Both the position numbers and the translations under genes were made by a program. From Texcoconibacillus texcoconensis (GTDB lineage Bacteria; Bacillota; Bacilli; Bacillales; Salisediminibacteriaceae), in assembly GCF_014202575.1 (NCBI RefSeq), contig NZ_JACHHB010000010.1, forward strand, positions 89,545 through 153,544: a stretch of 64,000 nucleotides of DNA, read 5' to 3'. Positions 57,986-64,000 of the stretch are shown here, piece after piece (the first letter of the stretch is position 1; each line of letters opens with the position of its first letter). The notes beneath the pieces are model-generated. The model had not been told where the DNA came from and did no database searches. It was given only the letters and a program-made list of their open reading frames with translations.

Positions 57986-58696
57986 TTAAATGACGTATTC
58001 CTCTAAGAGATCTATATCCTTGACGATTAGCTGCTTATTTCCAATAGCCGTAATGAAGTTGAGATCTTCAAATTTACTTAACTTTCGACTTATCGTTTCC
58101 CTTGTCACGCCAATGTAATTGGCAATTTCTTCGCGTGACAATGTTAAGTCGATCTCAATGCCCTTTTCGGTCTCTGTGCCAAACTTTTCACTAAACTCGA
58201 GAATCATGTGAACAAGACGAACTTCCGGATCTTTCGTCGCTAAATTTTGCACTAAGTTTTCTGTATGAGCCAAACGGTTAGTTACTGTTTCTAATAGTTT
58301 GAAAGCGATATTTGGGTTCTCTTCCATGACTTGGTCAATGTCTTGCTTTCTTAACAAACAAATTTCAGTACTTTCAAGGGCATATACACTAATCGATTGA
58401 GATGGGCTGCCGTTAAAGAGGTTCAGTTCACCAAAAAATTCACCACAAGTAAGAAGGTGCAAAATTTGTTCTTTTCCATCTACGGTCGTCTTCGATACTT
58501 TTACGCGACCTTTATTAACAATAAATAATGTTTGCGAAGAATCCCCTTCTTGCACAACTGGGGACCCTTTTTGGAAAGACTCATGTTTTGCCATGTCGGC
58601 GATTTTTTGCATTTCCTCTTCTGATAGTGAATGGAAAATCGGTACTTTTTTAGTGCAAGGCGTTACAAACTGATGTTGACAACATGTTTTTTTCAT
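57986..58696 (-). CDS. Crp/Fnr-family regulator with FNR-like cysteines
   Basis: 236 residues. Cyclic-nucleotide-binding fold about 20-135, dimer helix about 138-165, winged HTH with recognition helix EEIANYIGVTRETISRKLSK. The N terminus has C5, C6, H8 and C14 (KKTCCQHQFVTPCTKKVPIF). C113 in STEICLLR aligns by position with E. coli FNR C122. Together these could bind a [4Fe-4S] cluster that senses oxygen or NO. The HTH glutamate/serine/arginine (ETISR) suggests a TTGAT-type DNA half-site. Targets are not evident nearby. Confidence 0.8.
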   Translation of the reverse strand: MKKTCCQHQFVTPCTKKVPIFHSLSEEEMQKIADMAKHESFQKGSPVVQEGDSSQTLFIVNKGRVKVSKTTVDGKEQILHLLTCGEFFGELNLFNGSPSQSISVYALESTEICLLRKQDIDQVMEENPNIAFKLLETVTNRLAHTENLVQNLATKDPEVRLVHMILEFSEKFGTETEKGIEIDLTLSREEIANYIGVTRETISRKLSKFEDLNFITAIGNKQLIVKDIDLLEEYVI

Positions 58697-59150
58697 CGGA
58701 AATCACCCTTCAATCTATGAAATCGAAATTTTCTCTGTGTCGTCCATTTTCATTATACCGATACAGGAAACTTGCAGAAGTGACTTCAATCACCGTTGTT
58801 GCACATTATAAAGTCTACTACGTCATACAAGAGTTAGCAGAAGACTGACCTTACTGAAAGTCACTCAATTTTTTATAAAATTGTGGTTCTCAAAACTATC
58901 GTTTTATATCTTTGATTACCAGATGGATTGCAGTGGTATACAGTGTGTCATTCTTTGGTACGCTTTTTGTCATTTAGTTGTAAATACTAGGTCAGAGGTG
59001 GTACATTTTTTGACGATAACAGCCTATCCATTGGAATAAATTTAGCGTTTACCATATGGTGTATGAATAAACACAATTTATGATATCGACAAAAACCAGC
59101 ATTTTTTGTGTTATAATACGATTAAAATTAAACTTTACTAAGGGGGTAAA
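58697..59150. other. Long intergenic region before the agr operon
   Basis: About 450 nt without a credible gene, strongly AT-rich. Near the end is a -10-like TATAAT (about 59111-59116) with only a poor -35, which suggests an activated promoter for the kinase operon. I saw no clear AgrA-type paired ACAGTTAAG sites. Confidence 0.4.
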
Positions 59151-59183
59151 ATGGCTGTTTCTTTTGTTACAAGCCATAAATGA
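59151..59183 (+). other. Ten-codon reading frame ending in TGA, in frame with agrC
   Basis: GGGGGTAAA-ATG gives the only good ribosome site before the kinase. It encodes M-A-V-S-F-V-T-S-H-K, then TGA (59181-59183), and the same frame continues S-N-F-M into the kinase ATG at 59193. Either a leader peptide with re-initiation 9 nt later, or a kinase N terminus broken by a stop. Confidence 0.55.
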
Positions 59184-59192
59184 TCAAATTTT

Positions 59193-60026
59193 ATGAATTT
59201 TACCACTTTAGCAATTACCATATTAATTCAGCTATTGGTAGTTTTCTTCGCTATTATTTCAATCGCAGGCTTTCAGGATAATGCTCTTGATATCATTGGG
59301 GTCCCAATTCACTTAATCTTCGTTATTTTATTAAACATATTATCTCTTTACATATTAGGGAAAATCTTTAAACACGAGGAGAAACGAAAAGTTTATAATG
59401 CTGAATCTACTCATGTTAAAGAGTTCCGGTCCTTAGTTACTTCAGTTCGATCTGACCGCCATGACCTTAACAATCACTTAACGGTTATTTCCGGACTAAT
59501 GAAAATGAAAAACTTTGATGCCGCTGATAAATACATTCAAGAAATGATCGGTAATATTAATATTAATAATAAGGCATTGAAGATAAAAAATCCTATTCTC
59601 TCTTCAATGCTGTATTCGAAAATGGACAAGTACCAAAGAGCAGGCATACCTTTTAGTGTGAATATAGCAAATGAAGAAATTGAAACTATTTTATCTTCTA
59701 CTGATTTAATACGATTAATTAGCAACTTGCTTGATAATGCCTATGAAGCAACACTTAAAATGCCTAATGCAGAACGAAAAATCGAATTAGAAATAACGAA
59801 AGTCAATGAAACAGTGAAATTGATCGTAAAAAACACCTCTACTATAAAGGAGATTACTGAATATCATTTCAAAATTGGTTATTCTACTAAATCAAAATCA
59901 GATCGGGGATACGGCTTAGCAATTATCCAAGAAGTTACTGAGAAATATAATGGTTTTTTGGAAGTCGATACTAAAGATAATGTAGTAAGTATTGAAATCT
60001 CATTTCCGAAAGCGGTAGAAAAATGA
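59193..60026 (+). CDS. agrC: AgrC-like sensor histidine kinase with short membrane part
   Basis: 277 residues. Two hydrophobic helices only (about 5-25 and 33-57), whereas typical AgrC has six. The dimerisation/phospho-acceptor segment SDRHDLNNHLTVISGL has H90. The GHKL ATPase has LISNLLDNAYEAT (N-box) and GYGLAIIQEV (G-box). This is the HPK10 type that works with peptide signals. No ribosome site lies directly before ATG 59193; translation probably depends on the upstream in-frame start. It overlaps agrB by 4 nt. No AgrA response regulator is in the window. Confidence 0.85.
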   Translation: MNFTTLAITILIQLLVVFFAIISIAGFQDNALDIIGVPIHLIFVILLNILSLYILGKIFKHEEKRKVYNAESTHVKEFRSLVTSVRSDRHDLNNHLTVISGLMKMKNFDAADKYIQEMIGNININNKALKIKNPILSSMLYSKMDKYQRAGIPFSVNIANEEIETILSSTDLIRLISNLLDNAYEATLKMPNAERKIELEITKVNETVKLIVKNTSTIKEITEYHFKIGYSTKSKSDRGYGLAIIQEVTEKYNGFLEVDTKDNVVSIEISFPKAVEK

Positions 60027-60646
60027 TCAATCATGTTAGCGAAAGAATAGCCAAAGCATTAGGTATTTATGTTGATAGAACTACCGAAGTTGATTATATT
60101 CGCTACGGGATCGAAATTTTAATTAGAGGCCTTATTAAAATCATTATTTTACTTACAACTGCAATTTTACTAGATTTATTTTTACCAATGCTTTCTGTGC
60201 TTTTTACGTTTATCATTTTTCGTTTCTTTACAGGTGGACATCATTACTCTACTTACATTCGCTGCTTGTTTGTGGGGCTAATTATCATGCTTTTCATATC
60301 GTTTACCTCTAGTAAACTATCGCTTTTTATAGATTTTCGGGCGATTTTAGCTTTGTTATGTTTTTCTATAATAACAGGCTTATTTTTAGCTTATAAATAC
60401 GCCCCATCGAATCACTTTTACAAAAAGATTTCCGAAAGTCAAAAAAGGAAGCTAAAGAAATCCTCGCTATCAGTCATTATTATTTGGGGAGGAGCCGTTT
60501 ACACCCTAACGCTGAACTCTTATTCAACTGAAGTTATATTAGCCTCCCTATCCGGTTTTTTATTTCAGATAGGAAGCATACATCCATATTCTTATTTAAT
60601 TGTTAATAAAGTGGAACATCTGTTAGAGAGGAGGGAAGTCTCTTGA
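60023..60646 (+). CDS. agrB: AgrB-like peptide-processing membrane protease
   Basis: 207 residues with about five hydrophobic segments. The catalytic pair is in RFFTGGHHYSTYIRC: H74 and C81 are seven apart, as H77 and C84 in S. aureus AgrB. It removes the C-terminal tail of AgrD and closes the thiolactone or lactone ring. Start ATGA overlap with agrC; the end overlaps agrD by two bases. Confidence 0.92.
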   Translation: MINHVSERIAKALGIYVDRTTEVDYIRYGIEILIRGLIKIIILLTTAILLDLFLPMLSVLFTFIIFRFFTGGHHYSTYIRCLFVGLIIMLFISFTSSKLSLFIDFRAILALLCFSIITGLFLAYKYAPSNHFYKKISESQKRKLKKSSLSVIIIWGGAVYTLTLNSYSTEVILASLSGFLFQIGSIHPYSYLIVNKVEHLLERREVS

Positions 60647-60771
60647 AACAATTTGCAAAGGTAGCTGTCGGTTTTATAGTTACTGTAATCGTTGTTATAG
60701 CAAAAGCAGAAATAAGTACAGCGTCTTCAAGCATGCTATACCAACCTAAATTACCTAAAGGTAACGAATAA
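60643..60771 (+). CDS. agrD: AgrD-like autoinducer precursor peptide (serine type)
   Basis: 42 residues from TTG 60643 with AGGAGGG 7 nt upstream; it overlaps the agrB stop. N-terminal hydrophobic helix (FAKVAVGFIVTVIVVIAKAE), then STASSSML, then YQPKLPKGNE. The YQPKLPK tail is the usual AgrB-recognised part in Bacilli and Clostridia. The ring residue sits five before Y: here S28, giving a candidate S-S-S-M-L ring closed as a lactone rather than a thiolactone. There is no cysteine in the peptide. It is too short for most gene finders. Confidence 0.85.
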   Translation: MKQFAKVAVGFIVTVIVVIAKAEISTASSSMLYQPKLPKGNE

Positions 60772-60946
60772 ATATTCGCTTATATACCAACGGTCAAACG
60801 ATAGCTTTATTTCTAGTCAAAGGCCTAATATTAATGCAAAATCTTCCACTAATACCTAAAGAGTGCATAATATATATGGCTCCTTTTATCCCAAAAAATA
60901 ATTACTACTAATATCATCAATGCTTTTCAACAAGAAAGGAGTTATT

Positions 60947-61405
60947 ATGGAGTGGTTTAGTTTCTTTTTATTATCATTTCCAGAAGTACTTTTAATGCTC
61001 GCAGTTTCTTTTGCTCTTCTTGGTATTTCAATCAAGGAGAACTTAAAATCTATGATTATTTTCTCACTGTTATATGGTGGAGTATCTTTTACTTTAAATA
61101 TCTATATGATGAATTCGGTCAAACCTTTAATTAACTTAACAGTTTTCGCGTTATTAGTTGTAATTATTTTCCAATTTAAAATGCTACATGGTTTTATTAT
61201 TAGTATCATTGGGTTTATTTTTTTAGTATTTTTTGAAATCATTTTACTTCTTCCTCTTACACAAATTATTCCATTTGAACAAATTGCAGCAAGTCCGTGG
61301 TTACGAATTTTAGCTGGTATTATGACTATACATATTCCGTTGTTAGTCACTCTACTAGTTATACAAAGGTTTAAGCTAGTAATAAAGATCCCTTTATTAA
61401 AATAA
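60947..61405 (+). CDS. Stand-alone multi-TM sensor-like membrane protein
   Basis: 152 residues from ATG 60947 (AAAGGAG 5 nt upstream). About five TM helices and almost no soluble part. FPEVLLMLAVSFALLGI at the N terminus and the overall plan recall the membrane sensor halves found in some Bacillus/Clostridium kinases. Because the neighbouring AgrC-like kinase has only two helices, this protein could be its detached sensor or a modulator. That is inference from context; no catalytic motif is present. Confidence 0.6.
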   Translation: MEWFSFFLLSFPEVLLMLAVSFALLGISIKENLKSMIIFSLLYGGVSFTLNIYMMNSVKPLINLTVFALLVVIIFQFKMLHGFIISIIGFIFLVFFEIILLLPLTQIIPFEQIAASPWLRILAGIMTIHIPLLVTLLVIQRFKLVIKIPLLK

Positions 61406-61721
61406 ACAAAAGTTATGAAAACAGATCATTTGGAAATGAAACATTCGATGTTAACCCCTGACCTTTTTCGTTTAAAGATGCTCTATAATAAAGCAAAAAC
61501 CCAATACGATCTTGGTTGTTTATGGCAAACTAAAAATGTAGGTTTTGGCACTTAATTTATGTAGGTCTATAAGACAAAAAAAGACCACTTGCCAACCTCT
61601 TTCATTTGTATCACAAAAATATAAATCTATTTATATTTCATGGAGTTAAATCGATATATCTGTTAATTTTTATATGTCTTGATCAGGGCATAAATAAATA
61701 TATATATAAAGGTGATTAGTC
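61406..61721. other. Intergenic region, nothing firm
   Basis: A 46-codon frame from 61415 lacks a ribosome site and is not recognised. An AT-rich stretch with ATATATATAT precedes the secreted-protein gene. I saw no terminator with certainty. Confidence 0.35.
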
Positions 61722-62159
61722 TTGAAAAAATTTGTTTTATCCCTTTTTTCATTAGGTATTATTGGCTCAGCTTTCTTAACACCTACAATTCTTGCAAGCT
61801 CAGATACGTCATTCTGGAGCTGGACAATGGAACACCGTTACATTAATGGTAAAGATAACAATGAACTTCACGAACTCAATTCTGGCGACATGTCTTTAGA
61901 GGGTTCAATTAGAATATCAGATTCCCAATCTGGTGCTGTTGGACCATATGAAGTCACCTATGAAGTTCGTGAAGATACAGGCTCTTGGTCACCTGATAGA
62001 AGCGCTGGGGTTACAACTGCAACACCTGATTTATATGAAGATGTCTCAGTGAGTGGTAATTTTGGTGATCAAGATGCAGGAACTTATTATATAGTAGCCT
62101 CTCAAGCTAATGAGGATGGACATACGAAAAGCTCAAACGGAACTCTAAGTGTAAATTGA
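61722..62159 (+). CDS. Secreted protein of unknown function
   Basis: 145 residues from TTG 61722 (AAAGGTGA upstream). A classical signal peptide (KKFVLSLFSLGIIGSAFLTP) ends with a probable cleavage after TILA. The mature part (about 119 residues) is rich in D, S, G and T, lacks cysteine, starts with the aromatic SDTSFWSWTMEHRY, and alternates beta-prone stretches (YEVTYEVRED; AGTYYIVASQAN), suggesting a small beta-sandwich. It lies in the agr region, so it could be an agr-controlled effector or antimicrobial. No family was recognised. Confidence 0.7.
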   Translation: MKKFVLSLFSLGIIGSAFLTPTILASSDTSFWSWTMEHRYINGKDNNELHELNSGDMSLEGSIRISDSQSGAVGPYEVTYEVREDTGSWSPDRSAGVTTATPDLYEDVSVSGNFGDQDAGTYYIVASQANEDGHTKSSNGTLSVN

Positions 62160-62167
62160 GGAACAAT

Positions 62168-62202
62168 AACCCAAGCTATACTACATAGTATGGCTTGGGT
62201 TA
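62168..62202 (+). terminator. Hairpin after the secreted-protein gene
   Basis: AACCCAAGC and GCTTGGGTT with an inner ATACTA/AGTAT pairing. The T-run is weak (TTAAAT). Confidence 0.6.
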
Positions 62203-62222
62203 AATAAAGGGGGGTGGATATT

Positions 62223-62816
62223 ATGGTTTTGACACCATCATTTATTCCTATTTGGATAGTCTTTTTCTTTGTAGGAGCAGCTCTGTGTCTTTATTTACGA
62301 AAGATAAAAAGTGAAAGCATTGTTTACATAATGTTTTTTTGTATCTATTACATATATATTCTCTTCGTTTTAGCCTATACGCAGTTTCCAATCTACTTAA
62401 CAACTCCTCCAGAGTTGGCTATGAGCGCTGAAGAATTGCTAAGTTATAACGTGAACTTAACTCCAGACATTTTAAGTATCTTGTCTGAACCTGGCATCCT
62501 TAATGTTGTCATGACAGTTCCTTTTGGTTTTGGATTATGTTTTCTAAAACAAGTAAGTTTGAAAAAAATCATATTATGGGGTTTTTCTTTTAGCTTTATT
62601 TTAGAGTCGTTACAGTTAATCAACATGATGATAACCCGATACTCTTTCCGCTCTTTCGATATCAATGATTTATTGTTTAATACTTTAGGGGCTGTTATTG
62701 GTTATTTGTTATTCATTTTGTTTGCTAAATCTTTTTTAAAGATTGTTAAAAGGTGGGATATAGGTCTAGGTAATATTAACGAATACATTTACAATGTTTC
62801 TTACAATCACCATTAG
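62223..62816 (+). CDS. VanZ-like membrane protein
   Basis: 197 residues from ATG 62223; the in-frame GTG at 62214 lies in the GGGGGTGG ribosome site. Four to five TM helices. The VanZ signature is in the C-terminal half: VPFGFGLCFL, ESLQLINMMITRYSFRSFDI, NDLLFNTLGAVIGYLLF. VanZ relatives give low-level teicoplanin resistance, but most chromosomal ones are uncharacterised. The last residues (about YNVSYNHH) run into sequence belonging to a recombinase remnant, so the C terminus may be a recombination joint. Confidence 0.8.
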   Translation: MVLTPSFIPIWIVFFFVGAALCLYLRKIKSESIVYIMFFCIYYIYILFVLAYTQFPIYLTTPPELAMSAEELLSYNVNLTPDILSILSEPGILNVVMTVPFGFGLCFLKQVSLKKIILWGFSFSFILESLQLINMMITRYSFRSFDINDLLFNTLGAVIGYLLFILFAKSFLKIVKRWDIGLGNINEYIYNVSYNHH

Positions 62817-62824
62817 CAACAAAA

Positions 62825-62962
62825 ATGGTTAAAGAAGGGGTTCCTCTTAACCAAATTCAACGACAATTAGGACATACATCAATAATGACAACAACTATTT
62901 ATACGAATCAAACGATAGATGATCGAAGGAATTCGCTCGATAATGTATTTAAAAATCGATAA
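62825..62962 (+). pseudogene. Tyrosine recombinase (integrase) C-terminal remnant
   Basis: 45 codons read MVKEGVPLNQIQRQLGHTSI and continue MTTTIYTN. This is the end of a phage-type integrase: box with LGH (catalytic His) and nucleophile Y26 in TTTIYT. Upstream in frame, LATK survives from the usual RHTFATK but the HxxR box is gone. Everything else is missing. A perfect 10-bp hairpin follows. It marks a past integration or recombination event. Confidence 0.8.
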
Positions 62963-62966
62963 AATA

Positions 62967-63001
62967 AGCATCAATGTCTTGGTTCCTAAAGCATTGATGC
63001 T
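62967..63001 (+). terminator. Hairpin after the integrase remnant
   Basis: AGCATCAATG and CATTGATGCT, a perfect 10-bp stem with a 15-nt loop, 4 nt past the remnant's stop. No T-run; could also be part of an old attachment region. Confidence 0.5.
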
Positions 63002-63166
63002 AAACTACATAACTATTATTTGATCACTGGTCATCATAAATATTAAAATTATCAAACCTATTCTCAATTTTATTAAAATCTTTAAACTACTTTATCATGA
63101 CCTATTTAAACTCCATATAAAATCAGCTACAAGTCTTAAACTTCAGGGGGGATAATTGGTGTTAGC

Positions 63167-63358
63167 TCAATCATACTTTTTGTCCGATGATTTTGAGGTA
63201 GAGTAATTAGAAAATAAATAAACAGCATAAATAATATTCGCTACACCAACTATGATAAAACCTAAACTTAGAGGTCTAGAAAAAGTTAAGTTTGGAATAA
63301 TAAAAAGTAAACCTATAAATAAATAAATAAATGCAGCTAATAACGGGTTTTTCCCCAT
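63167..63358 (-). CDS. Small membrane protein, two TM segments
   Basis: 63 residues beginning MGKNPLLAAFIYLFIGLLFI, with a second helix LSLGFIIVGVANIIYAVYLF and a polar tail (STSKSSDKKYD). GGGTGAATTGA precedes the ATG. A terminator-like hairpin lies on its upstream side, shared with the next gene. Function unknown. Confidence 0.6.
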   Translation of the reverse strand: MGKNPLLAAFIYLFIGLLFIIPNLTFSRPLSLGFIIVGVANIIYAVYLFSNYSTSKSSDKKYD

Positions 63359-63384
63359 TCAATTCACCCTTTTTTAATTTATTG

Positions 63385-63425
63385 AAAAGAGATCAAGGAG
63401 TAATTAAAGCTTCTTGATCTCTTTT
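63385..63425. terminator. Bidirectional terminator
   Basis: AAAAGAGATCAAG and CTTGATCTCTTTT arms, 15-nt loop, 29 nt past the stop of the 102-residue gene. Confidence 0.75.
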
Positions 63426-63453
63426 CTGCGGATGGAGAAACTAAGTTTATCTG

Positions 63454-63762
63454 TTATCCTCCAAACCCATCAACAATGTCAAAATCATAATTATCGAATG
63501 CTCCTGGTGCCCAAGCAATTTCTCTCGCATTGTTTAAGTGGTTAGTTGCTGCTTCACTCATAATAAGTCGATCATCATCCGCATACGCATTTGAAGTTAA
63601 ATCAGCAAAAACTATAATCGCATTAGATGCTGTCAGTGCATTATTAGCCCAACCAACAGGACCAACACCCCAACCTACGGCTATCGAAACAAATAGTGCT
63701 AAAGTTAAAAACCAATCAGTAACTTCTGTTGAATAAGTATTCATCTTCATATCTAATCTCAT
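63454..63762 (-). CDS. Hypothetical protein with one hydrophobic glycine/tryptophan-rich segment
   Basis: 102 residues. A short N terminus is followed by a hydrophobic stretch (WFLTLALFVSIAVGWGVGPV), then an Ala/Asn-rich middle (NNALTASNAIIVFADL) and an acidic tail ending DYDFDIVDGFGG. The ribosome site is weak (AGGTATCT-ATG), so the start could also be the ATG four or six codons later. No family was recognised. A short hydrophobic peptide near an agr system could be an exported peptide, but nothing proves it. Confidence 0.5.
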   Translation of the reverse strand: MRLDMKMNTYSTEVTDWFLTLALFVSIAVGWGVGPVGWANNALTASNAIIVFADLTSNAYADDDRLIMSEAATNHLNNAREIAWAPGAFDNYDFDIVDGFGG

Positions 63763-64000
63763 AGATACCTAAATGATGAAGGGATGATATAAATCTTGGT
63801 TACTGATCACTTGATAGGTCAGGACTCTATTTCAGTATTTTTTTCATATCTATAGGACACTATGAATGGTGCGATTATCGTTCCAATAATTACTACAGGA
63901 ACCCCTTGTAACCGCTAAACTAAAGTAGACAGTTTTTGCTCAATAAAAATGAACACTTTTCGATCAAATAATAACTCTCCGTAGTATGATAGTTTCATCA
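63763..64000. other. Window end, no gene recognised
   Basis: On the minus strand a short frame near 63880 encodes a hydrophobic GVPVVIIGTIIAPFIVSYRY segment but is closed by a stop upstream; it may be a remnant. Confidence 0.3.

Noticed and set aside
61415..61555. A 46-codon open frame after the stand-alone sensor gene
   Set aside because: No ribosome site and no recognisable motif; likely chance in AT-rich DNA.
22948..62816. Genome-wide reassignment of TGA to a sense codon, suggested by two in-frame TGAs
   Set aside because: TGA is used as an ordinary stop in carA, carB, thrC, agrC and agrB, all at conserved ends, so only local recoding or mutation is possible.

Overview
The window looks like chromosomal DNA of a low-GC Gram-positive bacterium of the family Bacillaceae, probably salt- or alkali-tolerant. 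Reasons: strong AGGAGG-type ribosome sites, frequent TTG and GTG starts, Bacillus-type genes (YojF/BshB2 for bacillithiol, a SpoIIIJ/YqjG-type insertase, argCJBD-carAB-argF), many chemoreceptors, an acidic extracytoplasmic receptor domain and an ectoine-hydrolase-like enzyme. The species cannot be fixed from the sequence. I saw no rRNA, tRNA or CRISPR array.

Layout. 1-5.7 kb: housekeeping and stress genes (aldo/keto reductase, ung, a CheY-type regulator, a broken SIS-domain gene, yojF and bshB2, a DinB-like protein). 5.8-25.5 kb: an M29 aminopeptidase, four methyl-accepting chemotaxis proteins with four different sensor designs, a YjiH-type membrane protein, a Gfo/Idh/MocA oxidoreductase, a six-segment channel-like protein with an abnormal pore loop, a FAD/Rieske oxidoreductase, a multidrug-type MFS transporter, and a cadC-cadA metal-efflux operon whose ATPase has a TGA exactly where the first metal-binding cysteine should be. 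25.5-28.2 kb: a possible spore-surface protein and glutaminyl-tRNA synthetase. 29-41.4 kb: an uninterrupted nine-gene arginine locus argCJBD-carAB-argF-argGH with ARG-box-like sites. 41.6-46.4 kb: a YidC-type insertase and hom-thrC-thrB. 46.6-53.5 kb: a probable catabolic operon (PucR-type regulator, ectoine-hydrolase-like enzyme, PLP enzyme, homoserine-dehydrogenase-like and aldehyde dehydrogenases). 53.6-58.7 kb: a sucrase fragment, a CHY zinc-finger protein, an azoreductase, three tandem repeat-protein paralogues and an FNR-type regulator. 59-64 kb: a visibly AT-rich accessory region with an agr-type quorum-sensing operon (kinase, AgrB, a 42-residue AgrD with a serine where cysteine is usual), a separate membrane sensor, a secreted protein, a VanZ-like protein and the tail of a tyrosine recombinase.

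Intergenic DNA carries at least three repeat families: (i) about 180-bp elements built from four copies of a CGGACAT-NNN-TTCCG unit (four copies, one at the break of the sucrase gene); (ii) two MITE-like elements with about 20-bp terminal inverted repeats; (iii) TTTTACGCA boxes phased at exactly 21 bp.

How the genes fit together: arginine and threonine genes form overlapping, translationally coupled operons. cadC overlaps cadA and has operator-like dyads in its promoter. The 46-53 kb cluster looks like a pathway feeding aspartate semialdehyde or aspartate. The agr region looks like a self-contained signalling cassette that needs a response regulator from elsewhere. All coordinates and motifs were read by eye; no database search was run.
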